Source: Bacteroides timonensis (GTDB lineage: Bacteria > Bacteroidota > Bacteroidia > Bacteroidales > Bacteroidaceae). From it: a DNA stretch of 64,000 nucleotides. Within the stretch, counting starts at the first letter, position 1. The number at the start of each line of letters is the position of its first letter. Positions 54,301 through 61,500 of the stretch are shown here, one piece after another. The DNA is taken from the NCBI RefSeq assembly GCF_000513195.1, contig NZ_CBVI010000089.1, positions 17,657-81,656 on the forward strand. The letters are read 5' to 3'. The notes below the pieces were generated by a model that was not told the origin of the DNA, did no database searches, and worked only from the letters and a program-made list of their open reading frames with translations. A program made the position numbers and the translations under genes.

Positions 54301-54798
54301 GATATCCACTAATAATCCTGAGCGCGGAGTTTGTCTTATAATTTCAAGTATCTGATGATTAGGAGGCGGTTCAATACCAACATAATAGAGTTTTAGTACG
54401 TACTGCTTTCCCTTATTTTCCACCAGAAAAATCTGAGCTTCTCCCGTCCCATCCGATATCACCTTTATAACCCTGTAATTCAGACCTTTAATAAGATATT
54501 CCGTATCATGTTGACGAGTGATAGCCTCAATCGCCTTTTGCTGTTCGGCACGTAAGGTCGCATCATCTGACGAAACCGGACGCAACGTCTTATCCTCCAT
54601 TCCACCGGGATGCAGAGTTTTGTCAATGTTAGCTACACCAGGGTGCAAGGTCTTCTTACTATCATCTTCCGGGCGAAGAGTTTTCTCTTCTTCACCAGGA
54701 CGAAGGGTTTTCTCGGCTTTCAGGGCAGGGCGCAAAGTTTTATCACCGTCCGCACTACCGGGACGCAGTGTTTTATCACTGTCTCTCAAGTCGCTCAT
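51331..54798 (-). CDS. Membrane Ser/Thr protein kinase with K-T-L-R-P repeat tail and C-terminal beta domain
   Basis: 1155 residues from the ATG at 54798; a TTG frame from 54834 adds 12 residues without support. Seven K-T-L-(R/H)-P motifs (Thr 10, 21, 31, 40, 50, 61, 71) and one degenerate copy (Thr81) form the N-terminus. The kinase domain follows with Lys136 (YVLKLYY), HRD at 228-230, DFG at 250-252 and APE near 275-277, so it looks active. A long helical region of unknown type (about 390-830) leads to several membrane spans (about 839-1030). The last 120 residues (LVGTWEGTFEGRNATLNIT onward) look like an extracytoplasmic beta barrel. It probably phosphorylates the threonines of its own tail and of the FHA protein. 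Confidence 0.93.
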   Translation of the reverse strand: MSDLRDSDKTLRPGSADGDKTLRPALKAEKTLRPGEEEKTLRPEDDSKKTLHPGVANIDKTLHPGGMEDKTLRPVSSDDATLRAEQQKAIEAITRQHDTEYLIKGLNYRVIKVISDGTGEAQIFLVENKGKQYVLKLYYVGIEPPPNHQILEIIRQTPRSGLLVDIIDHGQWDNPRVFGELRHYEVMTYCKGGSLDKVNLKGDERRLCEIAKQAAAAIDFCHKHGFIHRDIKPGNFFFADEKQNQVLLGDFGISVRCDQNGVARTDQARTRIYAAPEMYYTVPGENRVEIDTKSDFYSLGMVLLCLWMGEKEFKEREFELMKRKRTGDLPFPADLSGRTLQLIKALTAPQPEKRCGFTEIVRWARGEDVFSDFIGQESKRRFSIIFNAGKNQIAHSPEQLADFMRQDQNLAIKYLYTGKLTKWLNDNQRPELVSEIEDIVEKRYPKDQTAGLYAACYTLNVDMPYYDVKGRPRTIVEEIAQSLIENFSTYQTTLANANDPLFLFFNAHDLKRLTDNAAPLFNKKGRQREALWRLIYELDPSRPYELIDEKGNLGRCNTPEEVLHYAYNHMLSADSWNDLAEESFLIWLAGRDKGLVGKIRTQLKGFSTSDAAVTYGVLYNLTPKVSFTLQMDETANNYYFTHTQIAQFINQQLMVYKNTPKNDPDHEYADYILGMLSSLKGSRLYFYLKSKGVYEDKIEWINYCFELKSKDNLRKAGPYNWIIATFKMIKGLGALPYYYFKDSDKSITDLDGLKSIPSKEVKAELESGYLRDWLTTFFQENPLKNLSPKFAYEQETVKYLEFIEKIDSKDTDVSNFRIATNFVNKNLRKVRLRCRTLTVMRVLLGILCFIPILAFAVALCFYGLPFTENPLSGFSVGSIVTMGIIFGILIFVTSDFENLIGSAILGFIVGAIIYYTVYFVLDLIMPYAHYVLAGLLLLLAYYLMKSCYFKLPVERRLHDHLLNPGFEETGLEPLHFAFKASVGTHFESSIGGESAQYAKYLKDCIRKFSYRAVLSMVVVGWLAYLFVQYTPAFGLDASRFLQNDGKLKELVGTWEGTFEGRNATLNITTANSEGLKATIHVQYTNLTNEALTGTVNTVANTIHFDDVYKNGTLDGQYNGKFTGDGMGAFEGTYENYTTKKQVNFSFKKAKADVEN
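54553..54774 (-). repeat. Coding repeat for the K-T-L-(R/H)-P motifs of the kinase
   Basis: Residues 9-82 of the kinase repeat the motif at 9-11 residue spacing, eight times including one degenerate copy. The codons differ between copies, so the pattern is kept at protein level rather than by recent DNA duplication. Confidence 0.9.
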
Positions 54799-54848
54799 AA
54801 TTCTATATAGTTTTAAGATTAGCCAATCCGACAAAGCATCCTGAAGGA

Positions 54849-55838
54849 TTAATCATCCTGATACTCAAAGGTTTTTGTAACAGTCACCACATCTTCATAT
54901 ATCCAGGTCCCCCCCAGTTCCGGCTGAGCACACTCACTTGGCTGACTATGCTGACAACCGCAGAGATTACATACCCAACAAACAGGCGCTTTTGTTACGG
55001 ATTTCCGCAAAACAGGCAATTTCCTTGCCGAATAGTAATTCCGCTGCATCTGTGGCGTCATATCTCCTTCCGGACGAAGTTTCTCCATCAGCAACTTCAT
55101 TTCTTCCAGTTTCTCTTTATAAGATTGCTTTGCTTCGTCAAGGTCTACCTTCTTCACATTCAGTTGTATCTTCGGACGAGTTTGAACAGGTTCCTCCACT
55201 TTCGGTTCAGGTCTGGAAACCTGCATTCCTTCAAGAGAACCGCTTCCTGAAAAGAGATCTTTATATTGTTGTATCAGTTTCTTATCGGCTTCACTCAATT
55301 CTACAGGAGGCAGTTCAGGTTCCCCCACCGGAAGTTCTTCAGAGACAGTATTCAGTATTTGTTCTTCCAAATCGGCAAGTTCCTGTGCCAATGCCAGCAT
55401 TTCCTGAAAGACGGGGTCTTTCTTCGCCTTTTGCATTTCCTGCATTGCCATCTCATTGAGGGGACGATTACATTTTCGGCAAAAACTGCGGAAATTAAGG
55501 GTATTGCAGTCAGGACAGATAATCCCTATGCGAGGATTACCACAATCAGGACAGAAGAAATCATCCGCTTCCATCGAGGCACCGCAGAATGAGCACAATT
55601 CTGCATGAAGGCCTTGTCCGCAATGAGGGCATATTTCCCAATTAGGCTGAACAGGAGAGTTACAACGCATACATGAAGTTCCTTTAAGCGCCATACCACA
55701 TTCTTCACAGAATTTATCACCACTGTGACAAGGTGTCCCGCAATTAGGACAACATTGCGGCTGTTCCGCCTGTTTCTCCGAAGTCTTCTGCTGCGCCTTT
55801 ATCTGTTGTTCCGATAAAGATTGATGTTGCTGTTTCAT
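54849..55838 (-). CDS. Multi-zinc-ribbon protein, first gene of the phospho-signalling operon
   Basis: 329 residues. The N-terminal third (about 27-135) carries repeated CxxC pairs such as CPNCGTPC, CEECG, CMRCNSP, CPHCGQG, CSFCGAS, CPDCGNP and CRKCNRP, which fit the double-zinc-ribbon type. A helical middle (about 135-265) follows and includes EKLRPEGDMTPQMQ. Near the end lie two more pairs (CWVCNLCGC). No signal peptide or span is seen. It has its own promoter box at 55884-55891 and lies 50 bases before the kinase ATG. Such proteins commonly act as scaffolds; any enzymatic role is not evident. Confidence 0.85.
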   Translation of the reverse strand: MKQQHQSLSEQQIKAQQKTSEKQAEQPQCCPNCGTPCHSGDKFCEECGMALKGTSCMRCNSPVQPNWEICPHCGQGLHAELCSFCGASMEADDFFCPDCGNPRIGIICPDCNTLNFRSFCRKCNRPLNEMAMQEMQKAKKDPVFQEMLALAQELADLEEQILNTVSEELPVGEPELPPVELSEADKKLIQQYKDLFSGSGSLEGMQVSRPEPKVEEPVQTRPKIQLNVKKVDLDEAKQSYKEKLEEMKLLMEKLRPEGDMTPQMQRNYYSARKLPVLRKSVTKAPVCWVCNLCGCQHSQPSECAQPELGGTWIYEDVVTVTKTFEYQDD

Positions 55839-55883
55839 AAACCGTATTCAGACTATAAGTTGACCATCCAGATTTTAAGTTTC

Positions 55884-55891
55884 CAAATATA
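55884..55891 (-). promoter_or_regulatory. Bacteroidetes -7 box for the phospho-signalling operon
   Basis: Minus strand TATATTTG matches TAnnTTTG, 46-53 bases before the ATG at 55838. The surrounding bases are AT-rich, so confidence is moderate. Confidence 0.5.
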
Positions 55892-55990
55892 TCAAATTAT
55901 TTGCGGAATACGATGGCGGCAGATAGAAAAAACTCTTTTTTGCTTCTAAACAGAAAAAGAAAGGAAACAAATGATAAACAGTACTATCTC

Positions 55991-56141
55991 AATTCTCCTC
56001 CTCTGTCGGAGGAGGAGTACCCGTAGGGGGAGGTGGTAGGTAAAATAATAAAGTACCTATAAATCACAAAGCTAAGGATTTCTTTTCTCACCTACCACCC
56101 CGCCCTTTGGGCACCCCTCCTCCGACTGGAGGAGGGGAATG
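55991..56141. repeat. 150-bp inverted-repeat (MITE-like) element
   Basis: The left arm (about 55991-56041) and the reverse complement of the right arm (about 56090-56141) agree at roughly four of five positions. They share CCTCC/GGAGG inner hairpins (TGTCGGAGGAGGAG; CTCCTCCGACTGGAGG) and a GGTGGTAGGT edge facing the loop. Short purine/pyrimidine-biased palindromes of this look are scattered in Bacteroides genomes. It may be a non-autonomous mobile element; no transposase is in the window. Confidence 0.75.
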
Positions 56142-56216
56142 GAGATAGTCCGTTTGATTCAAAACCCTACAGAAATGCACAAAACATAACCAATAGAAAT
56201 TTAACTCAGATTCTGG

Positions 56217-56323
56217 ATATTAGCTATATATATCGGACGCGCAGCATCTATATATCAAACATGTCGCATCTATATATCGGACATGCAGTATCTATATATC
56301 CAATACCACCGATATATAGCTCG
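56217..56323. repeat. 22-bp tandem array B: four direct units and one inverted unit
   Basis: Units at 56217-56238, 56239-56260, 56261-56282 and 56283-56304 share the core (C/G)(A/C)TCTATATATC, with the first unit more divergent (GCTATATATATC). The fifth unit (56305-56323) is reversed and reads ACCACCGATATATAG. It has the same layout and core as the array at 18753-18860. Confidence 0.85.
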
Positions 56324-56459
56324 TTAGTCCGCATCACATACACACTTTTCTCATATAATATGGAAATGCAGCTTGTTATAGTTGCAACAGTGACGATATA
56401 TTCGTCCTATCAATCACACAGTGTAAGGAAATCGAAAACCTGTTATTTCTCCCTTTACA

Positions 56460-56527
56460 GGAAGTTAAGAGTTTGTCGACAGGAAGTTAACTTCTTGCCA
56501 ACAAACTCTTAACTCCTTGTCGACAAG
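56460..56527. repeat. Inverted repeat around GTTAACTT with a CTTGTCGACAAG palindrome
   Basis: GTTAAGAGTTTGT near 56464-56476 pairs with ACAAACTCTTAAC near 56501-56513, and the AAGTTAACTT centre is self-complementary. A perfect 12-bp palindrome CTTGTCGACAAG lies at 56516-56527. Neither gene beside it ends here, so a terminator role is unlikely. Confidence 0.7.
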
Positions 56528-56663
56528 AAATTGACACTTTGTAGTACCTTGATAATCAACGATAAATTTCCCTTGTACAAAAAGAATATTCGTGAACATA
56601 TATTACTCGCTTTTCACACCTCTAACATATTCCACTTGCTTCGAAATCGGACATGCCTGAAAC

Positions 56664-56742
56664 AACAAGCAACGTCATGATGCAAAACTAGCAATGTCGT
56701 AATGCGGAATATTGCTAGTTTTGCATCATGACATTGCTTGTT
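56664..56742. repeat. Long near-perfect palindrome, 32-bp arms
   Basis: The arm at 56664-56695 (starting AACAAGCAACGTCATGATGC) and the arm at 56711-56742 (ending CATTGCTTGTT) match at 31 of 32 positions, with a 15-base loop. It would form a very stable hairpin. ACATGCCTGAAAC stands just before it and again inside the next palindrome. Confidence 0.85.
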
Positions 56743-56784
56743 ATAATTATACTCAATACACCAAGTGTTATTTTCTTCTTGCAG

Positions 56785-56908
56785 TCTTTCAGTTTTTGCC
56801 TGAGCTCCCTGTTCATCGGCATTCCGGCTGAAACATGCCTGAAACGGCTATAGACTTGGATGTTTCAGCCGGAATGCCGATGAACAGGGAGTTCGTGGGA
56901 ACTGAAAG
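56785..56908. repeat. Long palindrome, 35-bp core arms with an outer CTTTCAGTT stem
   Basis: Core arms 56802-56836 and 56860-56894 agree at 34 of 35 positions. CTTTCAGTT (56785-56793) and AACTGAAAG (56900-56908) pair outside them across unequal bulges. The 23-base loop begins with GCCTGAAAC. It is one of the longest stems in the window, yet no gene ends nearby. Confidence 0.85.
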
Positions 56909-57057
56909 AACAGAAAGAACTTTTTCTTAAAAATAGTGGGCATAGCATATTAGTTCTTCCTCAAAAAAATGAAAGATTGGTGTGGTTCACAAGCCACTAA
57001 CCTTCCCTTAAACAATGATAAGAAAAAGAAAAACTGGATGAGTAGTAGTTTTTTTCG

Positions 57058-57065
57058 TAACTTTG
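57058..57065 (+). promoter_or_regulatory. Bacteroidetes -7 box for mnmG
   Basis: TAACTTTG, an exact TAnnTTTG match, 25-32 bases before the mnmG ATG. Confidence 0.65.
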
Positions 57066-57089
57066 CACTGTTTTAAAGACATTGAATGA

Positions 57090-58964
57090 ATGGAGTTTAA
57101 ATACGACGTTATCGTGATTGGCGCCGGACATGCCGGTTGTGAGGCCGCAGCCGCTGCGGCAAATCTGGGTTCAAAAACCTGTCTTATCACCATGGACATG
57201 AATAAGATAGGACAAATGAGTTGTAACCCTGCCGTAGGTGGTATTGCCAAAGGACAAATTGTACGCGAAGTAGATGCTTTAGGTGGATATATGGGATTAG
57301 TGACCGATCAGACCGCCATCCAGTTCCGCATCCTGAACCGTTCCAAAGGTCCTGCGATGTGGAGCCCACGTGCACAATGCGACCGCAATAAGTTCATCTG
57401 GGCATGGCGCGAAATCTTAGAAAACATTCCTAATCTGCATATCTGGCAAGATACAGTACGCGAAATTCTCGTTGAAAACGGAGAAGTGGCAGGCTTAACC
57501 ACTTTGCTCGATGTAACCTTCCGTGCAAAATGCATCGTACTGACTGCCGGCACTTTCCTGAACGGACTGATGCACGTAGGACGTACCAAGCTTGCCGGAG
57601 GACGTATGGCAGAACCTGCATCTTACGAATTAACCGAATCCATCGCAAGACATGGCATTGAATATGGACGCATGAAAACCGGTACACCTGTTCGCATAGA
57701 CGGACGAAGCGTGCACTATGAATACATGGAAACACAGGATGGAGAATGTGACTTTCATAAATTCTCTTTCTTGGATACCAGTGTACGCCACCTGAAGCAA
57801 CTACCATGCTGGACGTGCTTCACGAACGAGGAAGTGCACCGTGTATTACGCGAAGGGCTGCCGGATTCTCCTCTTTTCAACGGACAGATTCAAAGCATCG
57901 GTCCACGTTACTGCCCCAGTATCGAAACTAAAATAGTTACTTTCCCCGATAAGGAGCAACACCAGCTTTTCCTGGAACCGGAAGGAGAAACAACTCAGGA
58001 ACTTTATTTAAATGGCTTCTCTTCATCACTCCCGATGAATATACAGATAGAAGCGCTGAAAAAAGTTCCCGCATTCAAAGATTTGGTGATTTATCGTCCC
58101 GGATACGCTATCGAGTATGACTACTTCGACCCTACCCAACTAAAACATACGTTGGAAACGAAGAAAATTAAAAATCTATTCTTTGCAGGGCAAGTAAACG
58201 GGACCACCGGATATGAAGAAGCAGCCGGACAAGGAATCATTGCCGGAATCAATGCACATATAAACTGCCACGGCGGTGAGCCATTTACTCTTGCACGAGA
58301 CGAAGCATATATCGGCGTATTAATCGATGATCTCGTAACCAAAGGTGTGGACGAACCTTACCGTATGTTCACTTCGCGCGCCGAGTATCGCATCCTGTTA
58401 CGTATGGACGATGCAGATATGCGTCTTACCGAAAAGGCATGGAAACTCGGACTTGTAAAGAGCGACCGCTATGAGTTACTGAGACGGAAACGTGACTCAA
58501 TCAATAGTATCATAGAATTCACTCGTAACTATTCGATGAAACCGGCATTAATCAATCCGATATTGGAGCAATTGGGTACTACTCCCCTTCGCCAAGGATG
58601 CAAATTGATCGACCTTATAAACCGTCCCCAAATTACGCTTGAAAATATGGCGGAGCATGTCAGCGCTTTCCGCCGGGAGCTGGATAAAGTTACCGAAAGA
58701 AAAGAAGAAACGATTGAGGCAGCTGAAATCCTGATTAAGTATGAAGGATACATTGGACGTGAACGAATGATTGCAGATAAACTGGCTCGTCTGGAAAGCA
58801 TCAAAATAAAAGGGAAGTTTGATTATAATGCCATTCAATCCCTATCCACCGAAGCAAGACAGAAGCTGGTGAAGATTGATCCGGAAACGATAGCCCAGGC
58901 AAGCCGGATTCCGGGCGTATCACCAAGCGATATAAACGTATTGTTGGTGCTTTCGGGCAGATAA
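57090..58964 (+). CDS. mnmG: tRNA uridine-5-carboxymethylaminomethyl modification enzyme MnmG (GidA)
   Basis: 624 residues, the normal length. With MnmE it makes the cmnm5 group on wobble uridine of several tRNAs, using bound FAD, NADH and a folate donor. The FAD motif VIVIGAGHAGCEAAAAAANL is at the start. CNPAVGGIAKGQIVREVDALGG follows and is diagnostic. Further family segments are GPRYCPSIETKIVTFPDK, GQVNGTTGYEEAAGQG and MFTSRAEYRILLR. It is the first gene after the divergent intergenic region and the first of the mnmG-apt-uvrC group. A parS-like site follows its stop. Confidence 0.98.
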   Translation: MEFKYDVIVIGAGHAGCEAAAAAANLGSKTCLITMDMNKIGQMSCNPAVGGIAKGQIVREVDALGGYMGLVTDQTAIQFRILNRSKGPAMWSPRAQCDRNKFIWAWREILENIPNLHIWQDTVREILVENGEVAGLTTLLDVTFRAKCIVLTAGTFLNGLMHVGRTKLAGGRMAEPASYELTESIARHGIEYGRMKTGTPVRIDGRSVHYEYMETQDGECDFHKFSFLDTSVRHLKQLPCWTCFTNEEVHRVLREGLPDSPLFNGQIQSIGPRYCPSIETKIVTFPDKEQHQLFLEPEGETTQELYLNGFSSSLPMNIQIEALKKVPAFKDLVIYRPGYAIEYDYFDPTQLKHTLETKKIKNLFFAGQVNGTTGYEEAAGQGIIAGINAHINCHGGEPFTLARDEAYIGVLIDDLVTKGVDEPYRMFTSRAEYRILLRMDDADMRLTEKAWKLGLVKSDRYELLRRKRDSINSIIEFTRNYSMKPALINPILEQLGTTPLRQGCKLIDLINRPQITLENMAEHVSAFRRELDKVTERKEETIEAAEILIKYEGYIGRERMIADKLARLESIKIKGKFDYNAIQSLSTEARQKLVKIDPETIAQASRIPGVSPSDINVLLVLSGR

Positions 58965-58972
58965 AGCAAATA

Positions 58973-58988
58973 CGTTCCACGTGAAACA
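58973..58988. promoter_or_regulatory. parS-like ParB-binding site
   Basis: The 16 bases CGTTCCACGTGAAACA match the parS consensus TGTTnCACGTGAAACA at every fixed position except the first. They lie between mnmG and apt. mnmG (gidA) sits close to parAB and the origin in many bacteria, so a chromosome-partition site is credible here. Confidence 0.7.
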
Positions 58989-59021
58989 AAGAATTCAATA
59001 AACGCATTAAAAATACTGATT

Positions 59022-59546
59022 ATGAGCAAAGAAACTCTTGCAAAAAGCATTCGGGAAATCCCCGATTTTCCTATTCCGGGAATTCTATTTTACGACGTAA
59101 CTACATTGTTTAAAGATCCTGCAAGGCTTCAGGAACTTTCAGATACATTGCATGAGATGTACAAGGACAAAGGTATCACAAAAGTGGTAGGCATTGAATC
59201 GAGAGGCTTCATTATGGGACCTATCCTCGCCACCCGTTTGGGTGCAGGTTTCATTCCTATCCGCAAGCCCGGAAAGCTTCCTGCAGAAACCATTGAGGAA
59301 AGTTACGATAAAGAATATGGTAAAGACACCATTCAGATACATAAAGATGCTCTCAACGAGAACGACGTAGTTTTGCTACATGACGATCTGCTCGCCACAG
59401 GCGGAACAATGGAGGCCGCCTGCAAGCTAGTACAAAAGATGAATCCAAAGAAAATATATGTAAACTTCATCATAGAACTGAAGGAGTTGCACGGAATAGA
59501 CTTATTCAACAAAGACGTAGACGTACAGTCGGTACTTTCATTATAA
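59022..59546 (+). CDS. apt: Adenine phosphoribosyltransferase
   Basis: 174 residues, the family length. It joins adenine to PRPP to form AMP in purine salvage. IPDFPIPGILFYDVT at the N-terminus and the PRPP loop VVLLHDDLLATGGTMEAA (about 114-131) are clear. GIESRGFIMG and FIPIRKPGKLP are typical Apt segments. Soluble, cytoplasmic. It is between mnmG and uvrC on the same strand, 26 bases before uvrC, so it may be co-transcribed. Confidence 0.97.
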   Translation: MSKETLAKSIREIPDFPIPGILFYDVTTLFKDPARLQELSDTLHEMYKDKGITKVVGIESRGFIMGPILATRLGAGFIPIRKPGKLPAETIEESYDKEYGKDTIQIHKDALNENDVVLLHDDLLATGGTMEAACKLVQKMNPKKIYVNFIIELKELHGIDLFNKDVDVQSVLSL

Positions 59547-59572
59547 ACGAAGAGAAAAGACCTGAGAACCAC

Positions 59573-61399
59573 ATGGAGAATAACCCTGAACTTAAAGCCA
59601 GCGAATATCTGAAAGGAATTGTATTAAACCTTCCGGAGAGCCCCGGTATTTACCAATATCTGAATACCGAAGGGGTTATCATATACGTAGGTAAAGCTAA
59701 AAACTTAAAGCGAAGGGTCTCCTCCTATTTCAACAAAGAGCACGAACCGGGAAAAACGAGAGTACTCGTCAGCAAAATAGCCGATATCCGATATATTGTG
59801 GTGAACTCTGAGGAGGACGCCTTGCTGCTGGAGAATAATCTCATCAAGAAATATAAGCCACGGTACAATGTATTGTTGAAAGATGATAAGACATATCCGT
59901 CCATTTGCGTTCAAAACGAGTATTTTCCCCGGATATTCAAGACACGTAAAATCATACGCAACGGTTCCTCTTACTATGGCCCCTACAGCCATGTACCATC
60001 TATGAATGCATTGCTCGATCTTATCAAGCATCTGTATCCGTTACGCACCTGCAACCTGAACCTTTCGCCCGAAAATATCCGGGCAGGAAAATTCAATGTT
60101 TGTCTGGAATATCATATCAAGAACTGCGCCGGACCTTGTGTCGGGAAGCAATCACTGGATGATTACATGAAAAACATCGGAGAAATCAAGGAAATCCTCA
60201 AAGGTAATACGCAGGAAATACAACGGATACTTTTTCAACAAATGCAGGAACTGTCCGCTGATATGAAGTTTGAAGAGGCACAAAAGGTCAAGAATAAATA
60301 CATGCTGATTGAAAATTACCGTGCCAAGTCAGAGGTAGTAAGCAATATTCTGCATAATATCGATGTTTTTTCCATAGAGGAAGACAGTGATGGCAAATCT
60401 GCATTTATCAATTATCTGCATATCACGAACGGGGCAATCAACCAGGCTTTTACATTCGAGTACAAGAAGCGGTTGAATGAAACCAAAGAAGAACTTATCC
60501 AACTGGGCATCATTGAAATGAGAGAGCGATACAAGAGCCTTTCACGCGAAATCATCGTGCCTTTCGAGGTGGATATGGAGTTGAAAGACGTGGTCTTTAC
60601 AATACCTCAGCGAGGGGATAAGAAGAAACTGCTGGATCTTTCCATTCTGAATGTAAAGCAATATAAGGCCGATCGCATGAAGCAAGCCGAAAAGCTGAAT
60701 CCGGAACAGCGCAGCGTCCGCTTGATGAAAGAGATACAGGAAGAGTTACACCTTGAACATTTACCCATACAAATAGAGTGTTTTGATAACTCAAACATCC
60801 AAGGCTCCGATCCGGTTGCCGCCTGCGTGGTATTCAAGAAAGCCAAGCCCTCAAAACAAGACTACCGGAAGTACAATATCAAGACCGTAGTAGGCGCAGA
60901 CGACTACGCCTCCATGAAAGAAGTCGTAAGACGCCGTTATCAGCGCGCTATTGAAGAGAAAGCAACCCTACCAGACCTCCTTATTACCGACGGTGGAAAG
61001 GGGCAAATGGGTGCCGTAAAAGAAGTTCTGGACGAACTAAGTCTGAACATCCCCATTGCCGGACTTGCCAAGGATGGCAAACACCGCACATCCGAACTGC
61101 TTTATGGCTTTCCACCGCAGACTATCGGTTTAAAACAAAACACTCCCCTGTTCCGATTATTGACACAGATACAGGATGAAGTACATCGTTTTGCCATTAC
61201 TTTCCACCGCGAAAAACGCAGCAAACGACAGATTGCTTCCGAGTTGGATGAGATAAAAGGCATTGGAGAAAAGACTAAAGCAGCTCTGCTAAAAGAGTTT
61301 AAAAGCGTAAAGCGCATAAAAGAAGCATCCCTGGAGGCGCTTACGAAGGTTACAGGAGAAGCTAAAGCAAAAGTAATTGAAGAATATTTTAGAAGTTAA
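59573..61399 (+). CDS. uvrC: Excinuclease ABC subunit C
   Basis: 608 residues, normal for UvrC. It makes both incisions in nucleotide excision repair after UvrA and UvrB find the damage. Domains in order are the GIY-YIG nuclease (SPGIYQYLNTEGVIIYVGKA, about 23-42), a Cys-containing part (NCAGPCVGKQ), the UVR motif (about 215-250, MKFEEAQKVKNKYM), the RNase H-like C-terminal nuclease (IECFDNSNIQGSDPVAACVV) and helix-hairpin-helix repeats (IKGIGEKTKAALLKEF). The ATG gives the full GIY-YIG domain. Confidence 0.98.
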   Translation: MENNPELKASEYLKGIVLNLPESPGIYQYLNTEGVIIYVGKAKNLKRRVSSYFNKEHEPGKTRVLVSKIADIRYIVVNSEEDALLLENNLIKKYKPRYNVLLKDDKTYPSICVQNEYFPRIFKTRKIIRNGSSYYGPYSHVPSMNALLDLIKHLYPLRTCNLNLSPENIRAGKFNVCLEYHIKNCAGPCVGKQSLDDYMKNIGEIKEILKGNTQEIQRILFQQMQELSADMKFEEAQKVKNKYMLIENYRAKSEVVSNILHNIDVFSIEEDSDGKSAFINYLHITNGAINQAFTFEYKKRLNETKEELIQLGIIEMRERYKSLSREIIVPFEVDMELKDVVFTIPQRGDKKKLLDLSILNVKQYKADRMKQAEKLNPEQRSVRLMKEIQEELHLEHLPIQIECFDNSNIQGSDPVAACVVFKKAKPSKQDYRKYNIKTVVGADDYASMKEVVRRRYQRAIEEKATLPDLLITDGGKGQMGAVKEVLDELSLNIPIAGLAKDGKHRTSELLYGFPPQTIGLKQNTPLFRLLTQIQDEVHRFAITFHREKRSKRQIASELDEIKGIGEKTKAALLKEFKSVKRIKEASLEALTKVTGEAKAKVIEEYFRS

Positions 61400-61454
61400 C
61401 TCCTCCTTCTACATATTCATACGCACAAATTGCAGGCAATCACGAATTTATTCG

Positions 61455-61462
61455 TAACTTTG
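61455..61462 (+). promoter_or_regulatory. Bacteroidetes -7 box for dtd
   Basis: TAACTTTG, exact match to TAnnTTTG, 39-46 bases before the dtd ATG. It starts a separate dtd-MazG-deoC transcript. Confidence 0.65.
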
Positions 61463-61500
61463 CATCCGGAAAAGTTTTAAAAGATTAGGATAAAAAGAAC

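Larger units (their letters stand above)
55839..57089. other. Divergent intergenic region rich in inverted repeats
   Basis: About 1250 bases with no supported gene between the zinc-ribbon gene (minus) and mnmG (plus). It holds the two promoters, a 150-bp inverted-repeat element, the second 22-bp array and three further palindromes, listed separately. A plus-strand frame at 56261-56512 crosses the array and has no coding support. Confidence 0.8.

Noticed and set aside
42935..55838. Type VI secretion system
   Set aside because: Kinase, phosphatase and FHA are shared, but no sheath, tube, baseplate, membrane-complex or ClpV gene is present. The AAA protein is of the CbbX type.
56261..56512. Plus-strand open frame beginning MSHLYIGHAVSIY
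   Set aside because: It also reads through a repeat array and the palindrome after it. There is no promoter or neighbour to support it.
56516..56527. CTTGTCGACAAG as an independent operator
   Set aside because: It is a perfect 12-bp palindrome, but it lies within a cluster of stems and no second copy at a promoter was seen. It is kept only as part of the repeat cluster.
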